Shown: positions 25,879 to 57,039 of the stretch, piece by piece
How positions within the stretch are numbered: the first letter of the stretch is position 1
Layout of the letters: each line of letters starts with the position of its first letter
From: Atrina japonica
Lineage: Eukaryota; Mollusca; Bivalvia; Pterioida; Pinnidae
Assembly: GCA_030159075.1 (NCBI GenBank)
Contig: BROG01000132.1
Span: 558,001-622,000 of the forward strand
DNA: 64,000 bases
Direction of reading: 5' to 3'
Translations under genes and position numbers: made by a program
The notes under the pieces: generated by a model
What the model was told of the DNA's origin: nothing
Databases searched by the model: none
Seen by the model: only the letters and a program-made list of their open reading frames with translations

Positions 25879-26336
25879 GGAAAAACACCAGCTTTGTTTA
25901 CAACATGGGCGCAGACATTTTGGACACCCAAAGTTGTGCGGAGGGTAAAATGAGCCCAGTGATCTGATTGGTCATTAAATGAAAAAATAGTTTTGCCATT
26001 AATAAGTGAAATAAAGGTGATAAAAAAGATACATGAATATTGGTAGTACTTTGGAAATTATAGGGTTGACGGTTGAAAATTTAACAGGAGGGGTCATATG
26101 AGAATAGATATTTTCCTTTGGTGCGGAATACTACGAGTTGTAAACAAGTGAAAATTTGAAGTGAAAATGCAACGGCAACCTATAATTTTGATTGCATATT
26201 TTGTTATCAAAAATATTGATCTTTCAGCACAGGGTACTAATTTGACCCAGATTTAATAAACATGGGAGTGACAGTGACCTGAAGTTTTGTAAATTAGCAT
26301 TGAGGCCTATGGAAAAATATTTGGTGGTGTCTGTCC
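25879..26336. repeat. Right direct terminal repeat
   Basis: 458 bp copy of the left repeat. Two single-base length differences fall in A and T runs and about two substitutions are visible. Confidence 0.92.
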
Positions 26337-26850
26337 ATATGTGAATTTTGTGATAAAGATGTTGCGAGTATAGAACATGTCTTTTTCAATTGCACAAAAA
26401 TATCCAGACTATGGAGATTATTATCTGTAAGAATATTTGAAAAAAACCCACAAATATTAGTGGATTTTAACAAAAGAAATATTCTTTTTGGAGATCAGAA
26501 TTCAGCACAGAATCATGTAACAAATTTCATCATTCTTAGTACAAAGCATTATATCTATAAGTGTCAGAAACAAAAGAAAATCCCTAATTTATCAGGTGTT
26601 ATTAATCACCTTCAATATAATTATATAACTGAAAAAATTATTGCATGCTAGAATGACAAAAATGAAGTCTTCGCTAAAATATGGTCTTCATGGAACAATT
26701 TATTTGAAGATTCTGAAGCCAATTCCTCAAAACTTTTTATATTGTCATTTGAACACAATAGTTACTGAAACAGAACAATATATTATATTAGTTAAATCCC
26801 TTACAAGAATGTATATAATTACAATTTTGTATATGGATATGGATAAGTAA
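26337..26850 (+). pseudogene. LINE relic: C-terminal knuckle and end
   Basis: Following the rejoined site, the strand encodes CEFCDKDVASIEHVFFNCTK then ISRLWRLLSV and a long open tail (NILFGDQNSAQNHV). The CxxC...H...C pattern followed by W is the cysteine knuckle at the end of many LINE ORF2 proteins. A frame change near 26,650 precedes FAKIWSSWNNLFED, the usual last segment. A 3' tail is not clearly delimited. Confidence 0.7.
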
Positions 26851-27360
26851 AGATACATGCATGGATAATGCAGTGTGCACATATATATGTATTGTGCATG
26901 TACAAATGAGAATTAATATTTGTATGTATATTTATATGTATGTGTATGTATGTCTTTAAATATCAGATAGGAGTAAATTTCTTTTCTGTCTCTTATTTTT
27001 TATTTTTTTTTTACTTTTTCTTATTATTTTTCACATTGACTATCTATCACTATATCCTGGTCTACACTTCTTCTGTCTATTGCCCTGGAAAAAAAATCTG
27101 CCTCAATTGTTTTTAATTTAAAATACGAAATAAATGTGAAATAATTCAAAATGGAAATTCAAAATCAACATACATATTATATTCTTATTTAATTAAACTA
27201 TATAATATGATATATGATTATATAGTACATGTATATTATATTCATATCATTATATAATTACTAACAGTTGGAGATGTACGAAACATTGTGATCAGTCTGA
27301 ACCCAGGGCCCCAACCCTGGCACACTGAAACACTAATATATCTGGGCAATACAACCTTCT
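26851..27360. other. A+T-rich non-coding stretch
   Basis: Loose 'tatgtatgtg' and 'tatataat' low complexity is present. No gene is seen. Confidence 0.45.
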
Positions 27361-27560
27361 TAAAAATAGTACCAATGGATAATCGGAACTTCTAGTCCAT
27401 TAGAATACGAAAAATAAGACAACATGAAGTACAAATGCGAATTCCAAACAGGATGGGACCAGGTATCCGGAAGTCGTCAGCGTCTCCTGTTAGCATGCCA
27501 CACACGTCGCAATTGTTACATGGGAACCTCTCCAGCTCAGAGTAAAACATCTCAATAACT
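27361..27560 (-). mobile_element. Dispersed repeat B copy
   Basis: The plus strand reads gtaccaatggataatcggaa, aggatgggaccaggtatccg and gttacatgggaacctctcc. It shares order and orientation with copies at 16,585, 50,205 and 50,925. Confidence 0.6.
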
Positions 27561-27687
27561 GTAGACAATTTCTTTTTCATTGATATTTTTTTATTGCATC
27601 AAAATGATTTTGGAGTTGATTTGACAACGACAGTTCACAGTGCTTTAGGGACGGAAATATCAAACATTTGTAATCAATAACATTTTA

Positions 27688-27830
27688 AGTGAGGGCGTCC
27701 GTGATCGAGTTATTACACCACACTTTAAACCATAAAGTCTCTCAGTACTGGTCAGCGCAGGTTTGAGCCCCACTGGAATCTAAGCGTACTTTTGTGAAAG
27801 AAGCAGCGAAACTGAATTCTCCAACAGTGA
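27688..27830 (+). mobile_element. tRNA-derived SINE, body truncated
   Basis: It starts gagggcgtccgtgatcgagt (A-box region) and has the B-box-like gcgcaggtttgagccccact. It breaks off shortly after ctaagcgtacttttgtgaaa. It is not a functional tRNA gene, since it has no intact acceptor stem. Confidence 0.7.
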
Positions 27831-28044
27831 CAGAGAGTAATTAATGATGGCAGCGAACAACTTGAGATTATGGTGGGCACATAACCAGTATTAAGTAGGT
27901 CATCGCCGTCTCTGTTGCTATATAAAAAGTATCATACACGTATATAATAAAATATACGTATTCAAATAAGTCAGGTTATAGAGTATCAATGCAGATCACA
28001 AACATTAACCCATTCGTCCCTACGTATCTAAATGGTATGATATT

Positions 28045-28050
28045 TTTAAT
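28045..28050 (-). terminator. Candidate poly(A) signal ATTAAA
   Basis: On the minus strand ATTAAA lies about 90 nt past the stop codon at 28,141. In such A+T-rich sequence this can be chance. The next AATAAA on that strand is about 550 nt downstream (near 27,590). Confidence 0.25.
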
Positions 28051-28140
28051 TGTCTCAGGCCGGACTATTATTGTCTGTAGGGTTGACACGGTTAATATCA
28101 CAATTTCACATTCAGCGAGTATTCTTGTTCATTATTGGCA

Positions 28141-49527
<21,387 letters not shown>

Positions 49528-49726
49528 CTGCAAAATTTATAAAAAATGTAAATGGAACTATAAATTTTTGCATTTCATTTGATTACTGATTGCATAGATA
49601 AATAAATGGTTTTATTTGTTCACTGAAGTCAACGCCTGAATAATTCAGATTACCACTCAAACGCATTGCTAAATACTGACTGTGATATTACATCCATTGT
49701 GATTCAGGTTTGAACGAGGCTGGTAT

Positions 49727-50063
49727 AATATAAAAATTTCAGATACCAAAGTATAAATTAATAGAATGTCCAGGACATAGATACAAATTCGGTAAAAATG
49801 GACAAACACGGATCTCTGGAAACCAAGAGGTGGGATCAGGTGCCATGGAGGAGTAAGCACCCCCTGTCGACCGGTCACACCCGCCGTGAGTCCACAGTCA
49901 AGTCCAATGAAACAAGTGAGGAGTGTACCCTCGTCACAATTGGTACAGACGTCTCAACAACCGACAACGAAAAGGCAACTCAGCATTTCACTTAGTGAAA
50001 CAGAGTAGTCGCAAACAAGACTATTATACCGACCGTAAAATTTGCGGAACGTTGACATTAAAC
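49727..50063 (-). pseudogene. Penelope-like RT end plus 3' tail
   Basis: On the minus strand it runs from the RT C-terminus (tcaacgttccgcaaatttta, FYGR region) through gaccggtcgacagggggtgc to tactttggtatctgaaattt. 5'-truncated, close to exon 1 of the host gene but outside it. Confidence 0.8.
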
Positions 50064-50069
50064 GCGGTG

Positions 50070-50175
50070 TCACCTGATCCCACCTCTGTATTTTCCTTTT
50101 CAGAAGTCTGCATTTGCCCAATAACCACTTCAGTATGTGTGTTTATAAAAATCACAGATACCAAAGTAGTTAATC
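50070..50175. mobile_element. Mosaic tail fragments
   Basis: gtcacctgatcccacctctg in plus orientation is followed by atcacagataccaaagtagt in minus orientation, so two tail pieces meet head to head. Confidence 0.5.
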
Positions 50176-50204
50176 ATCAGGAAGTTTAGATGACAATGTA
50201 AAAA

Positions 50205-50370
50205 TGAGGAAGTACCAATGGATAATCGAAACTCAAAGTTAATTAGAATACGACAAACTAGATATACAAATGGTCTCAACATGAAGAACAATTGCGAATC
50301 GCAAACGGTCTGGGATAAAGTGCCCGAAATGCGTCAGCGTCCTCTGTTAGCATGGCGCACCAATCGCGAA
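50205..50370 (-). mobile_element. Dispersed repeat B copy
   Basis: gtaccaatggataatcgaaa, ggtctcaacatgaagaacaa and gtcagcgtcctctgttagca on the plus strand. Confidence 0.65.
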
Positions 50371-50384
50371 TGTTATTCTATTGA

Positions 50385-50700
50385 ATGAAACGATCGTTTT
50401 GAGCATTATAAGTTTGGTATTATGTTTATAATATTTATAACCATTGGGTCATTGTTGCAGCTGATGGACAGTTTGAATCCCCGAGTGTATAAATAAACAT
50501 AGTACCTGGTATTTCGGTACCAACTAATAATCTTATACTATAGTAATATTTCTCACTGATAACACCATATAAAATTCTAAATTCTCCAAAGCTGGGATAG
50601 TCATCTTTTTAACAGTAGTTATTCTTTGACGGATTTTGCTTTGCGTTTAGATTTATTATTTGGCCTTGTATGATACCAATTTCTCCTTAAAATAATATGC
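50385..50700 (-). mobile_element. Dispersed repeat C, long copy
   Basis: The inverse of the 33,677 sequence: cgatcgttttgagcattata, ctggtatttcggtaccaact, agttattctttgacggattt and ccttgtatgataccaatttc. Confidence 0.65.
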
Positions 50701-50734
50701 ATTATAACTTTGGTAAAAAGGTGAAAAGGTTAAA

Positions 50735-51045
50735 CTCGGTGAAAATGTCAAGCACGGTGAAACTGAAGATAAAACAACGTTCTGAACACGAGGAACATTG
50801 TAAATCCCAAATGGGATAGTACCAGGCGTTCGGAAGAAGCAAAGCCATTCCCGCCGTAAATGACACACGGACACACTCTCGAGTACGATGAAAAAGTAAA
50901 GTTCGATTAAAAGATTAAGCTCGATGAAAAGGTCGATATAACACCAGTCTCAACATGAAGAGCAACAGGAAATCCCAAACGGGATGAGGCCAGGTGTCCA
51001 GAAGCATGGCAAACCCGTCGCAAATTTTACATGGAAACCTCTCGA
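50735..51045 (-). mobile_element. Two partial copies of dispersed repeat B
   Basis: caaatgggatagtaccaggc (first) and caaacgggatgaggccaggt (second) repeat about 160 bp apart, with tcgatgaaaaggtcgatata between. On the minus strand the second copy follows the 51,060-51,530 RT relic, consistent with a 3' tail. Confidence 0.55.
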
Positions 51046-51059
51046 AAATGAAAATGAAA

Positions 51060-51530
51060 AATGAAAATGTCATGATAGTTTAAAATCTGATTGTGTAGAG
51101 GGAGTCATTGTATATGTCATGCTCCAGAATACTCTCCAACATCCCTGACAGGAGGGCTTTATATTATTTAACAAGATCCCCGTATCGACCATAAATCTTC
51201 CTTAGTGACGATTTCAAGCGTTCAACAACGCAACCCTGTGTTGGTACTTTAATGGCGAGTCGTTTGACTTTCTGAATAGAACATTTACAAGAGGAGCAAA
51301 TAATGTATACGAGTTGTGAAATGAAAACGCCATGGGCAGAAGAAGACGGAATATTACTACTCATGAACGGGAAGTTCGTGATATGGAAATTGAAATCGTC
51401 AGGTCTGTCATTAAGGGATGAGTGAAGTTGACCGTCATTCCCAAACGACAGGAGTAAATCTAGGTAAGAAGCAGATGTATTGTTCTCTGTCGTCTCATTT
51501 ATCTCAAGCTCAACAGGATACATCTGGTCG
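51060..51530 (-). pseudogene. Penelope-like reverse transcriptase relic, divergent subfamily
   Basis: The minus strand encodes YPVELEINETTENNTSASYL, then DDFNFHITNFPFMSSNIPSS, GVFISQLVYI and LKSSLRKIYGRYGDLV. The order (YPxELEIkeTTE.SASYLD, DDFNF, NFP..SSNIP, GV.ISQL, FRKfYGRY) is the conserved C-terminal half of an RT family abundant in molluscs as I know it. The catalytic part is absent and the segment between ISQL and LKS is scrambled. Confidence 0.75.
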
Positions 51531-51559
51531 AGGTAATTCTGAAATTTTGAATTATTTAA

Positions 51560-51660
51560 AATATTTAGTAAACATACAACAAACAGGAACCTCTGAAAAT
51601 CCAGAGGTAGATTCAGGAGTAATTGGTGAAACCCGCCGCCAGTCCAGTGCCAAATTCAAA
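51560..51660 (-). mobile_element. Penelope-like tail fragment
   Basis: ggaacctctgaaaatccaga then gaaacccgccgccagtccag. Confidence 0.5.
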
Positions 51661-51774
51661 TGAAATATGTGAGGCATATATACTCGTCACAATTGCTATA
51701 CAATCGATCAGTTAACTCAACATTTCCTTTACAGTGATTCTTTCCGCAAATATTTCACTTCAATTCAGCTGTGA

Positions 51775-52020
51775 CCTCACTACGACGGTGACCGGTCGAC
51801 ATGGGACGCAATTGTTCTCCATGTTGAGACCGTTTTTATATCAAATTTGTATTCAAATGGACTTGGAGTATCGAATATCCACTGGTACTTCTTCGGTTTT
51901 ACTTCAACAGTAGATGCTTACTGCTCCATGGCACCTGATCCCACCTCAACATTTCCAGAGGTACGTGTTTGTATCCTGTACATCCTGAAGATTAATACTT
52001 TGGTGTCTATGATACTATGA
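51775..52020 (+). mobile_element. Penelope-like tail, rearranged
   Basis: cggtgaccggtcgacatggg near 51,790 is separated by about 100 bp from ttactgctccatggcacctg and aatactttggtgtctatgat. Confidence 0.6.
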
Positions 52021-53284
52021 TATCTGGATTGTTTTATCTCATGTTATGTTACGTAGTTGTTATTGGAAATTGATCAAATTGTATAAAACTTTTTAATTTG
52101 TTTGAGATTTATATAGATTTTTACGCCAGATTAAATTTTCCATTTAGGATATAACTGTCCATCGCTGTAATTCAGGCTTTAAAAGATCTAACAAACAAAC
52201 ATTGATATATACACTATGTACACGTCTATCTTGCTACATAATCTATGAACAATTTTTGTCAGATTTATTTCCCTTCAGTTGTGAAGTGCGTTTGAGGACC
52301 TGTAGGAAAAGGGGAAAATCGAATTTTTGCGGAAAATAAAAAACCACGTTTACCGATAGCGTATATCTATTTCTCAATATGCTACATAACACATACGCAT
52401 TTATACACATATTTTTATCCAAATATGTGAGAGTTGTGTTTACAAACTGATACAAAATAGGGATAGAAGTTTACCTCTCTTCCGACGTGTTGGATTGCAA
52501 AATTAATCGTACAGGACAGAAAGCAGAAATTAAAATCAAACAATTCGTACCTCGGTCAGTCAAGAAATACTAGCTAATGTACAAAGTCAATAAGCTTGGT
52601 TGCACTTTACATGATATTTGTTGTATTTTATGCAGACTATCATATGAAGGCTTCATAGCTTGAATTGTGACACCTGAAGGATTTTGCAAGATTGGATGCA
52701 GTCCTAGCAAGGAGCAGCAGAGGTTTTCATTTGACCTCTACATAAGATCGTGATATTCTGTTAAAATGGCGAATTTGAGGTAAAATGTGATTGAAGACAA
52801 AGAGTTACTCTTTATTTAAATGATATGCCCAAAATTCCTCAATGCGAAGTGTACATGCGAATTGTACGTAACATAAATACTACAGATATAAATGATATCG
52901 GGAAAATCGGGAAAACGTTGACCTATATGTACCCAAAAGCACTATATGTATTTTTTTGAATGAATCAACCAAAATATAAGGAGTATTTTTGTGTACAAAT
53001 AGTTTGAAAGAAAATCTTTCTGGGCAGAAATATTTATTTGTGGTCTTCAATAACCTAAACAAGTAATTATGATGAATATTATTTTGTGCCTTTCACTAAT
53101 ATTACGCAATCCAATTTGGTTGCTTAATAAATCTTGCAAAATTTAGAGACAATTTTGGGGGCAAATCATTGTATCAAAACTTACAAATTCCCTACTCTTT
53201 ACACAACAATTCTGAATGAAATATTAAAATGTCATCGACGACCTTTTTCGGTAAATGAAATAAATGTACCCGCAAATTTAAATG
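52021..53284. other. Non-coding stretch
   Basis: No gene or repeat family is recognised. Short open frames on the minus strand lack motifs. Confidence 0.45.
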
Positions 53285-53533
53285 CCTAAACATTTCTTAC
53301 AATGGTATTTATTAGACGTCTTTCAGAAGCTTCTAAATCAAAAGAAGAAAAAGCTAGCGGTGTCCTGTAATTTTACATTTAAATATATCGACGACGTTTT
53401 GCCAAATAATAATGACAATTTTCATATATATATAAATGCGACATATCCCGTCGAACAAGAAATTAAAGACATCAAGCACACACGCTTCCTACTTGAACAT
53501 TTAACTTACTATAGACACAGACGGGGAATTAAC
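53285..53533 (+). pseudogene. Penelope-like RT relic, left of the MULE insertion
   Basis: Encodes FQKLLNQKKKKLAVSC then NFTFKYIDDVLPNNNDNFHI and YPVEQEIKDIK. YIDD is the RT catalytic box, in the family's FRYIDDVLxxNND context. The frame is lost before the DNA transposon that starts at 53,534. The rest of the relic resumes at 56,263. Confidence 0.8.
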
Positions 53534-53632
53534 GGCTGATTCTCCGAACGCCTACTGCCCAATTATCATTATTCAATTATACTGGGCAATTATGGGGCCT
53601 TCTAAAGGGGCACAGGTAGACTTTACCTGTGT
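53534..53632. repeat. Left terminal inverted repeat of the MULE
   Basis: ggctgattctccgaacgcct through caggtagactttacctgt. It pairs with the inverse of 56,120-56,254. Confidence 0.85.
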
Positions 53633-53992
53633 TTCCTTGAATGAAAAATAATATAACAGTTTGTCATTTTTGTTAAATTTTGAATGTCTTTATAATTAAA
53701 ATTGTTGCATAAATAAAAAGAAAACATTGAATCAATTTTAATATATTTATCTAATTTATTAGCACTACATATAATTTAAAACAATAAAATAATGTTTTAA
53801 AATTGCATAACATTTTATATACAATTTTCTTTTTATTTTGACACATAGCACTGTTTTATAACAAACTCATAAATACATGGTTGTCTAAAACATAAATAAC
53901 AATTCAAAATGACATAAAGTTTTAAAAAGTATAATTCATAACAGTATATATACAATATTTACACAGATACTAATATGGGCACGGAGTCTGTC

Positions 53993-55192
53993 TTAATGTC
54001 CTTTCACTTTCACTGTCACTATGTCAATGTCCGATGCTGAATCTGCGTAGGTCATAAGGTCGATGATCCCGTCTTGGTATCGCTCCTTCAGGGTCTGCAG
54101 TCTCCTCTTGATGTTCGCGTACTTCTTTGTCGGTTGACGAATGGTTCCTCCTGCTTGTTTCTGGATCTGTAGAATTTCTTTGCCGTTCTGGATGTCCTTG
54201 AAGATCTTGATGACAGTGTAGATGTTTGGGTGCGCGTGTAGGGCCATCCTCTTCAGCTTCCCGTGCCATGCTTCTAAGTTGTTATTGGTCCGTGGTCCAT
54301 TGGTTCCGAAGTGATTCCAAATAAGTCTGTCACCATTCACCCACTGTTCTGTCACATAGTCTGTAAAGGTCTCTGTCACTTCCGTCACTTCCGTCAGGTC
54401 GGCTTCATCGCGGTCTTCCAGGGCTTGGAACCACACGTCTTTGATGCTGTCTAGAGGAACTAGGGGTAGGACGGCTGCTCTTCTTATCAGTTTCTTCACG
54501 TTGTCATCTTCTCTGTAGGGGATCTGTAAACCTGTGATCTGTGCATTGCGCCAAACAGCCTGTGTGAAATGGAAGAAACATCCTTTGGTGGTGATTCCGG
54601 GGAAAACGTCTCTGATGGAGTTATGTACTGCAGTTTCGAAGTCGGCAACGGCACTGGTGGGAGAGAACTGCAGGCCGAGGTCGTTCATCTTGTCGGAAAG
54701 GAGAGTGAAGAGTCTTGTGTAGGTGGCTTGGTTCTTTCCTGGAAGAAGGGCATACACAACGGGCGTCATCTGGTCGTCAGTCATGATGTGGATGGTGAAG
54801 ATCTGGTAGAACAGGCTGGGGCAGGTGTAGAAGGTTCCATCGCAGAAGAAGGTCTCGGAGGCAGCAAGGTCTTGAAGGTTGTCTGTTGTCGCAAACGCAA
54901 GTATCCTGTTGTTCTGGAAGATATCATCTAGTAGAAGGAATGGTTGTCCCGTCTCTGTCTCTGTCCATTTCCCCTCCAGTCTGATGTCTGCTGTAGTCTT
55001 TGGAAGTGGTGGTGTCTGTTTCCTGCGGGCTCTGTAGAGTGATGACCTGGTGGTGTTGAAAGTCGGCAGCCTCTCGATGAGCTCTCTGCTGGTGTCGTCC
55101 CATTCGTTGTCTCGGAGTTTGTTGAGTTCTTCGCTGAAAATGGAGGGGATGGGCCTAACTTCATCTGTACATCTTCTGGAGATGGCTGTCAT
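53993..55192 (-). CDS. MULE transposase, DDE domain
   Basis: 399 uninterrupted codons. The catalytic triad is visible: Asp in FFCDGTFYTCP (about residue 118), Asp in SAVADFETAVH (about 184), and Glu in TNNNLEAWHGKLKR (about 309). KGCFFHFTQAVWR carries the C...H motif typical of MULE transposases. The enzyme cuts and joins transposon ends in the nucleus. The true N-terminus is the FLYWCH segment at 55,212-55,430; codons THAADHTEVVAKQI upstream of the internal ATG are in this frame, so one frameshift separates the halves. Otherwise it looks intact and recently active. Confidence 0.9.
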   Translation of the reverse strand: MTAISRRCTDEVRPIPSIFSEELNKLRDNEWDDTSRELIERLPTFNTTRSSLYRARRKQTPPLPKTTADIRLEGKWTETETGQPFLLLDDIFQNNRILAFATTDNLQDLAASETFFCDGTFYTCPSLFYQIFTIHIMTDDQMTPVVYALLPGKNQATYTRLFTLLSDKMNDLGLQFSPTSAVADFETAVHNSIRDVFPGITTKGCFFHFTQAVWRNAQITGLQIPYREDDNVKKLIRRAAVLPLVPLDSIKDVWFQALEDRDEADLTEVTEVTETFTDYVTEQWVNGDRLIWNHFGTNGPRTNNNLEAWHGKLKRMALHAHPNIYTVIKIFKDIQNGKEILQIQKQAGGTIRQPTKKYANIKRRLQTLKERYQDGIIDLMTYADSASDIDIVTVKVKGH

Positions 55193-55211
55193 AATTTGTT
55201 TGGCGACAACT

Positions 55212-55430
55212 TCAGTGTGGTCCGCTGCATGGGTGTGTTGCTGTCGTCCAAAACCTGTGTGGGATGTCGTTCTCTGTTGAGATACTGGCGGAACATCCAG
55301 ATGTAGTGCACCTCCAGAAGATCTTGTTGTCCGTCCTTCGATTTACCCGGTAAATGTAGCCATTGAATGCGAGATTACGTCCCCCTCTTCTGTTGGTGAT
55401 GAACTTAACGTTGATCTGTGCATTTGCCAT
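55212..55430 (-). CDS. FLYWCH zinc finger, N-terminus of the MULE transposase
   Basis: Starts MANAQINVKFITNRRGG and continues LAFNGYIYRVNR, KIFWRCTTSGCSASIST. The L..F.GY.Y...W.C...C pattern is a FLYWCH finger, which binds DNA in many MULE transposases. The closing histidines (HTH) lie in the +1 frame, shared with the DDE half, so a single-base slip near 55,275 breaks the gene. It could be a mutation, an assembly error or, less likely, programmed frameshifting. Confidence 0.82.
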   Translation of the reverse strand: MANAQINVKFITNRRGGRNLAFNGYIYRVNRRTDNKIFWRCTTSGCSASISTENDIPHRFWTTATHPCSGPH

Positions 55431-55484
55431 TGTGAGTGAAAAGTGATGATGTCTGGATTCTTTCCTTCTATTTATACAATTCTG

Positions 55485-55645
55485 CAGCTTGTGTTCATTT
55501 ATTTACAGCTTGGATGAGTTCGGTTCAACATCATTTATTTACAGCTTGGATGAGTTCGGTTCAACATCATTTATTTACAGCTTGGATGAGTTCAGTTTAA
55601 CATCATTTATTTACAGCTTGGATGAGTTCAGTTCAACATCTTTAC
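55485..55645. repeat. 36-bp tandem repeat, 4+ copies, in the MULE promoter side
   Basis: Units agcttggatgagttcggttc plus aacatcatttatttac lie just upstream of the transposase start on the minus strand. A single related copy occurs at about 55,765. Transposase binding sites are often iterated here; this role is a guess. Confidence 0.9.
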
Positions 55646-56119
55646 AGTAATTGATTTTAAAACTAATATTTAAAAAATATCAAAGTGAATTTTTTTTACC
55701 ATAATGATGTTCAATTACTTGGTTTTATGACTTTGTAATTAAAAAATATTTAAGCTTATGTCGTTCATTTATTCACAGCTTGGACAAATTTGTTGAAGAA
55801 AGTGATTTTTTATCATAATTTTATCTCAGTCATAATTTAGATAATCATCATTTAAAATCTCTGATTTTAATTTATACCTTAAGATATAATGTTTTATTTT
55901 TATTTTGTTAAGATGTAAATTTAAAAATGAAGAAAGATATTTAATTTTTTTTTTAATAATATTTAATGATTATTTTATTTCACTGAAACATTTAGGTTAT
56001 TAAAAAAATATGGTATTTTTAATATAATGTCAGGTACATGCAGCCATTAGCACTATTTATTGCATCTTTTTATTTTTATAAATTAAAAATAAGACAATTA
56101 AAAGTATATTAAATTAAAA

Positions 56120-56254
56120 GTATATACAGGTAAAGTCTACCTGTGTCCCAAAGTATATACAGGTAAAGTCTACCTGTGTCCCCTTAGAGGGCCCCATAAT
56201 TGCCTTGACCAATTATTATTTTTAATTGAGGAGTAGGCGTTCGGAGAACACACC
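56120..56254. repeat. Right terminal inverted repeat of the MULE, inner block doubled
   Basis: tatatacaggtaaagtctac-ctgtgtccc occurs twice in tandem, then ggccccataattgcc and gtaggcgttcggagaa. Confidence 0.85.
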
Positions 56255-56262
56255 GAATTAAC

Positions 56263-56800
56263 AACCACTTACCAGACTATATTACAAACGCGGCGATTTC
56301 GGCTTTCTCATTGTTAAAAATCCACATTTAGGTAGTAATATCCCCGCAATCACCTGCATATGGTGTTTATTTCACACAAAGGATCCGATATGCCAGGGTA
56401 TGTTAAACATATGAGCATTTCATATACAGATGTAGCCTACATAATGACAAGTTATTGATACAGGGATATCGAAAATAGCATTTGATGTCAACGTTCTGCG
56501 AATTTTACGGTCGGTATGGTATTCTTGTTTGCCATTACTCTGTTTCACCAAGTAAAATGTTGAGTTACCTGCTCGATGGCGGTTGTACAGTCGTTTGTAC
56601 CAAATGTGACGAGGATTCGTTCCTCACTTATTTAAATTGAATTGACTGTGGCGGTTGTGACCGATCAGCAGCGGATGCTTACTCCTCCATGGCACCTGAT
56701 CCCACCTCTGAATTTCCAGAGGTCCGTGATGTGTCTGTCCAATGCTCAACCGATTTGTATATGTATCCTGGAAATTCATACTTTAGTAACTGAGATTTAT
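56263..56800 (+). pseudogene. Penelope-like RT relic, right of the MULE insertion, with 3' tail
   Basis: Continues the 53,285 relic: acgcggcgatttcggctttc, gatccgatatgccagggta, tttcatatacagatgtagcc, then the tail (gaccgatcagcagcggatgc; actttagtaactgagatt). Frame breaks are frequent. Confidence 0.75.
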
Positions 56801-57039
56801 ATTCGTCAAACACCACTTAATGAAGTAGATTTACTAAAGATGCTGATTTTCTAGTTGGCATTAGGTACCTAGTTTTGTATACCATACCAAGTAGTTTCTG
56901 GTGTAAATACACTCGTCCTATCTTACACACATTTTTAAACTAATACCCAATACACACAGCCTACAATTACACAAAGTGACCCAGTAATATGCCGTAATTT
57001 TTTTGGTTTTAGTAGGTTATGACAAGGAAGTTATACTTA

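Larger units (their letters stand above)
23412..26336. mobile_element. 2.9-kb element with 460-bp direct terminal repeats
   Basis: Direct repeats at 23,412-23,871 and 25,879-26,336 differ at only about four positions. A 4-bp ATAT lies just outside each end (23,408-23,411; 26,337-26,340). Removing the element and one ATAT rejoins LINE codons (gaagatATATgtgaattttg). The repeats begin GGAAAAACACCA and end TGGTGTCTGTCC, which are imperfect inverses of each other rather than the TG...CA of ordinary LTRs. The interior has no reading frame over about 90 codons and no obvious primer-binding site. Best reading: a non-autonomous LTR-type (TRIM/LARD-like) element, or an unusual DNA element with long direct repeats. 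Confidence 0.85.
53534..56254 (-). mobile_element. MULE-type DNA transposon, 2.72 kb, complete ends
   Basis: The direct repeat GAATTAAC lies at 53,526-53,533 and 56,255-56,262. The termini share TTCTCCGAACGCCTACT, then ggcaattatggggcc and caggtagactttacctgt, so the inverted repeats extend through about 100 bp with gaps. Each end has a palindrome CAGGTA-aagtc-TACCTG, single at the left and double at the right. An 8-bp duplication and a FLYWCH plus MULE transposase fit the Mutator-like superfamily. Excising it rejoins the RT relic. Confidence 0.92.

Noticed and set aside
23412..26336. Classical Gypsy or Copia retrotransposon
   Set aside because: Direct repeats are present, but there are no TG...CA ends, no primer-binding site that I could see and no gag-pol text.
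54534..55280. Plus-strand frames opposite the MULE transposase
   Set aside because: They are antisense shadows of a gene with DDE motifs on the minus strand.
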